The position numbers were made by a program, and so were the translations under genes. Shown here in pieces: positions 5,483 through 6,263 of a stretch of DNA of 6,263 nucleotides. The DNA lies in the NCBI GenBank assembly GCA_947628595.1, contig CANRAN010000080.1:1-6263 (forward strand), given 5' to 3'. Position 1 is the stretch's first letter. Each line of letters starts with the position of its first letter. The notes under the pieces were generated by a model, which saw only the letters and a program-made list of their open reading frames with translations, searched no databases and was not told the origin of the DNA. Source of the DNA: an uncultured Clostridia bacterium. Its GTDB lineage: Bacteria; Bacillota; Clostridia; Oscillospirales; Acutalibacteraceae.

Positions 5483-6263
5483 ATGAAAAGAGTAGGCATA
5501 CTTACCAGCGGCGGAGATTGTCAGGGTCTTAACTCCGCAATAAGAGGTCTTGCAAAGGGTCTGTATGAATATTACGGAAAAAAGGTTGAGATTTACGGTA
5601 TTATAGACGGATACAGAGGTCTTATAAACGGAGAATACCGTCTTATGAAGCCCGAGGATTTTTCGGGAATACTTACAAGGGGCGGTACTATACTCGGTAC
5701 TTCACGTCAGCCGTTCAAGCAGATGAGAGTAATAGATGATGAAACAAATGTGGATAAGGTTGCGGCAATGAAGAAAACTTATAAGGACCTCAAACTCGAT
5801 TGTCTTGTTGTCCTCGGAGGAAACGGTACGCATAAAAGTGCGAATATGCTCGCAGAGGAGGGACTTCACGTTGTATCTATGCCTAAGACCATCGACAATG
5901 ATATATGGGGAACGGATATAACCTTTGGTTTTCAGAGTGCGGTTGATATAGCGACTGAGGTTATAGACTGCATACATACGACTGCCACCTCACATGGCAG
6001 AGTATTCATAATTGAATGTATGGGTCATAAGGCAGGCTGGCTTACGCTTCATGCAGGTATTGCAGGAGGTGCCGATGTCATACTTATTCCCGAAATTCCC
6101 TACGATATCAAAAAGGTAATTGAAACAGTAAAAGCAAGAACAAAGAGCGGCAAGACCTTTTCTATCCTTGCCGTTGCAGAGGGTGCTATTTCAAAGGATA
6201 TAGCGGAGCTTCCCAAGAAAAAGAAGAAGGAGGCTATTGCTAATATGATGTACCCTTCAATTT
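5483..6263 (+). CDS. pfkA: 6-phosphofructokinase, N-terminal 260 residues (3' partial)
   Basis: This enzyme phosphorylates fructose 6-phosphate to fructose 1,6-bisphosphate in glycolysis. The frame runs off the window after 260 codons. Visible motifs are the nucleotide-binding GGDCQGLNSAIRG (10-22), TRGGTILGTSR (65-75), GGNGTHKSAN (112-121), PKTIDND (134-140) with catalytic Asp138, and the substrate-binding SHGRVFIIECMGHKAGWLTL (170-189). IPEIPYD (202-208) carries the glutamate expected to contact the substrate. In E. coli numbering, Gly115 corresponds to Gly104, which is typical of ATP-dependent enzymes. Lys135 corresponds to position 124, which is lysine in PPi-dependent enzymes and glycine in classical bacterial ATP enzymes. 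The mix suggests an ATP-dependent member of the mixed-substrate clade rather than an E. coli-like PfkA; this is inference. The HK after MG replaces the usual RY, so classical allosteric behaviour cannot be assumed. It has its own promoter and ribosome binding site behind ppk. Confidence 0.92.
   Translation, partial: MKRVGILTSGGDCQGLNSAIRGLAKGLYEYYGKKVEIYGIIDGYRGLINGEYRLMKPEDFSGILTRGGTILGTSRQPFKQMRVIDDETNVDKVAAMKKTYKDLKLDCLVVLGGNGTHKSANMLAEEGLHVVSMPKTIDNDIWGTDITFGFQSAVDIATEVIDCIHTTATSHGRVFIIECMGHKAGWLTLHAGIAGGADVILIPEIPYDIKKVIETVKARTKSGKTFSILAVAEGAISKDIAELPKKKKKEAIANMMYPSI

Overview
The window is an ordinary housekeeping stretch of a low-to-moderate-GC Gram-positive anaerobe. The best guess is a clostridial Firmicute of the Ruminococcaceae/Oscillospiraceae type. 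This rests on the strong AGGAG-type ribosome binding sites, frequent ATA and AGA codons, AT-rich spacers, use of the DapL (diaminopimelate aminotransferase) lysine route, and a clostridial-looking phosphofructokinase. The taxonomic call is inference, because no rRNA or other marker is present. All genes lie on the + strand. I found no mobile element, CRISPR array, tRNA or rRNA, and no clear sign of a novel system.

Bases 1-2907 look like one operon segment. The last 16 codons of an upstream gene, probably dapF (diaminopimelate epimerase), run into pyrG (CTP synthase) with an ATGA stop/start overlap. dapL (LL-diaminopimelate aminotransferase) follows 21 bases later with its own strong ribosome binding site. 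If the dapF call is right, two consecutive enzymes of meso-diaminopimelate/lysine synthesis flank pyrG: DapL makes LL-DAP from tetrahydrodipicolinate and DapF epimerises it. That would link peptidoglycan and lysine precursor supply to CTP supply.

Bases 2908-3183 separate this operon from ppk. They hold a long imperfect palindrome (2950-3017) that ends in a short T run. It is the likely operon terminator, but its 34-base loop contains further competing stems. A near-consensus extended -10 promoter (3113-3141) and a ribosome binding site (3171-3178) then place the start of ppk at the GTG at 3184. The open frame continues upstream to 3019, but that part is not supported as coding.

ppk (3184-5385) encodes a complete class 1 polyphosphate kinase with both conserved histidine regions and a lysine-rich N-terminal extension. 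It is followed by a 97-base AT-rich spacer with no visible terminator but with a good sigma-A-type promoter (5420-5448). An 8-bp perfect inverted repeat overlaps the -10 element. pfkA (5483 to the window end) encodes the first 260 residues of a 6-phosphofructokinase. Its active-site signature combines the ATP-type glycine with the lysine usual in pyrophosphate-type enzymes.
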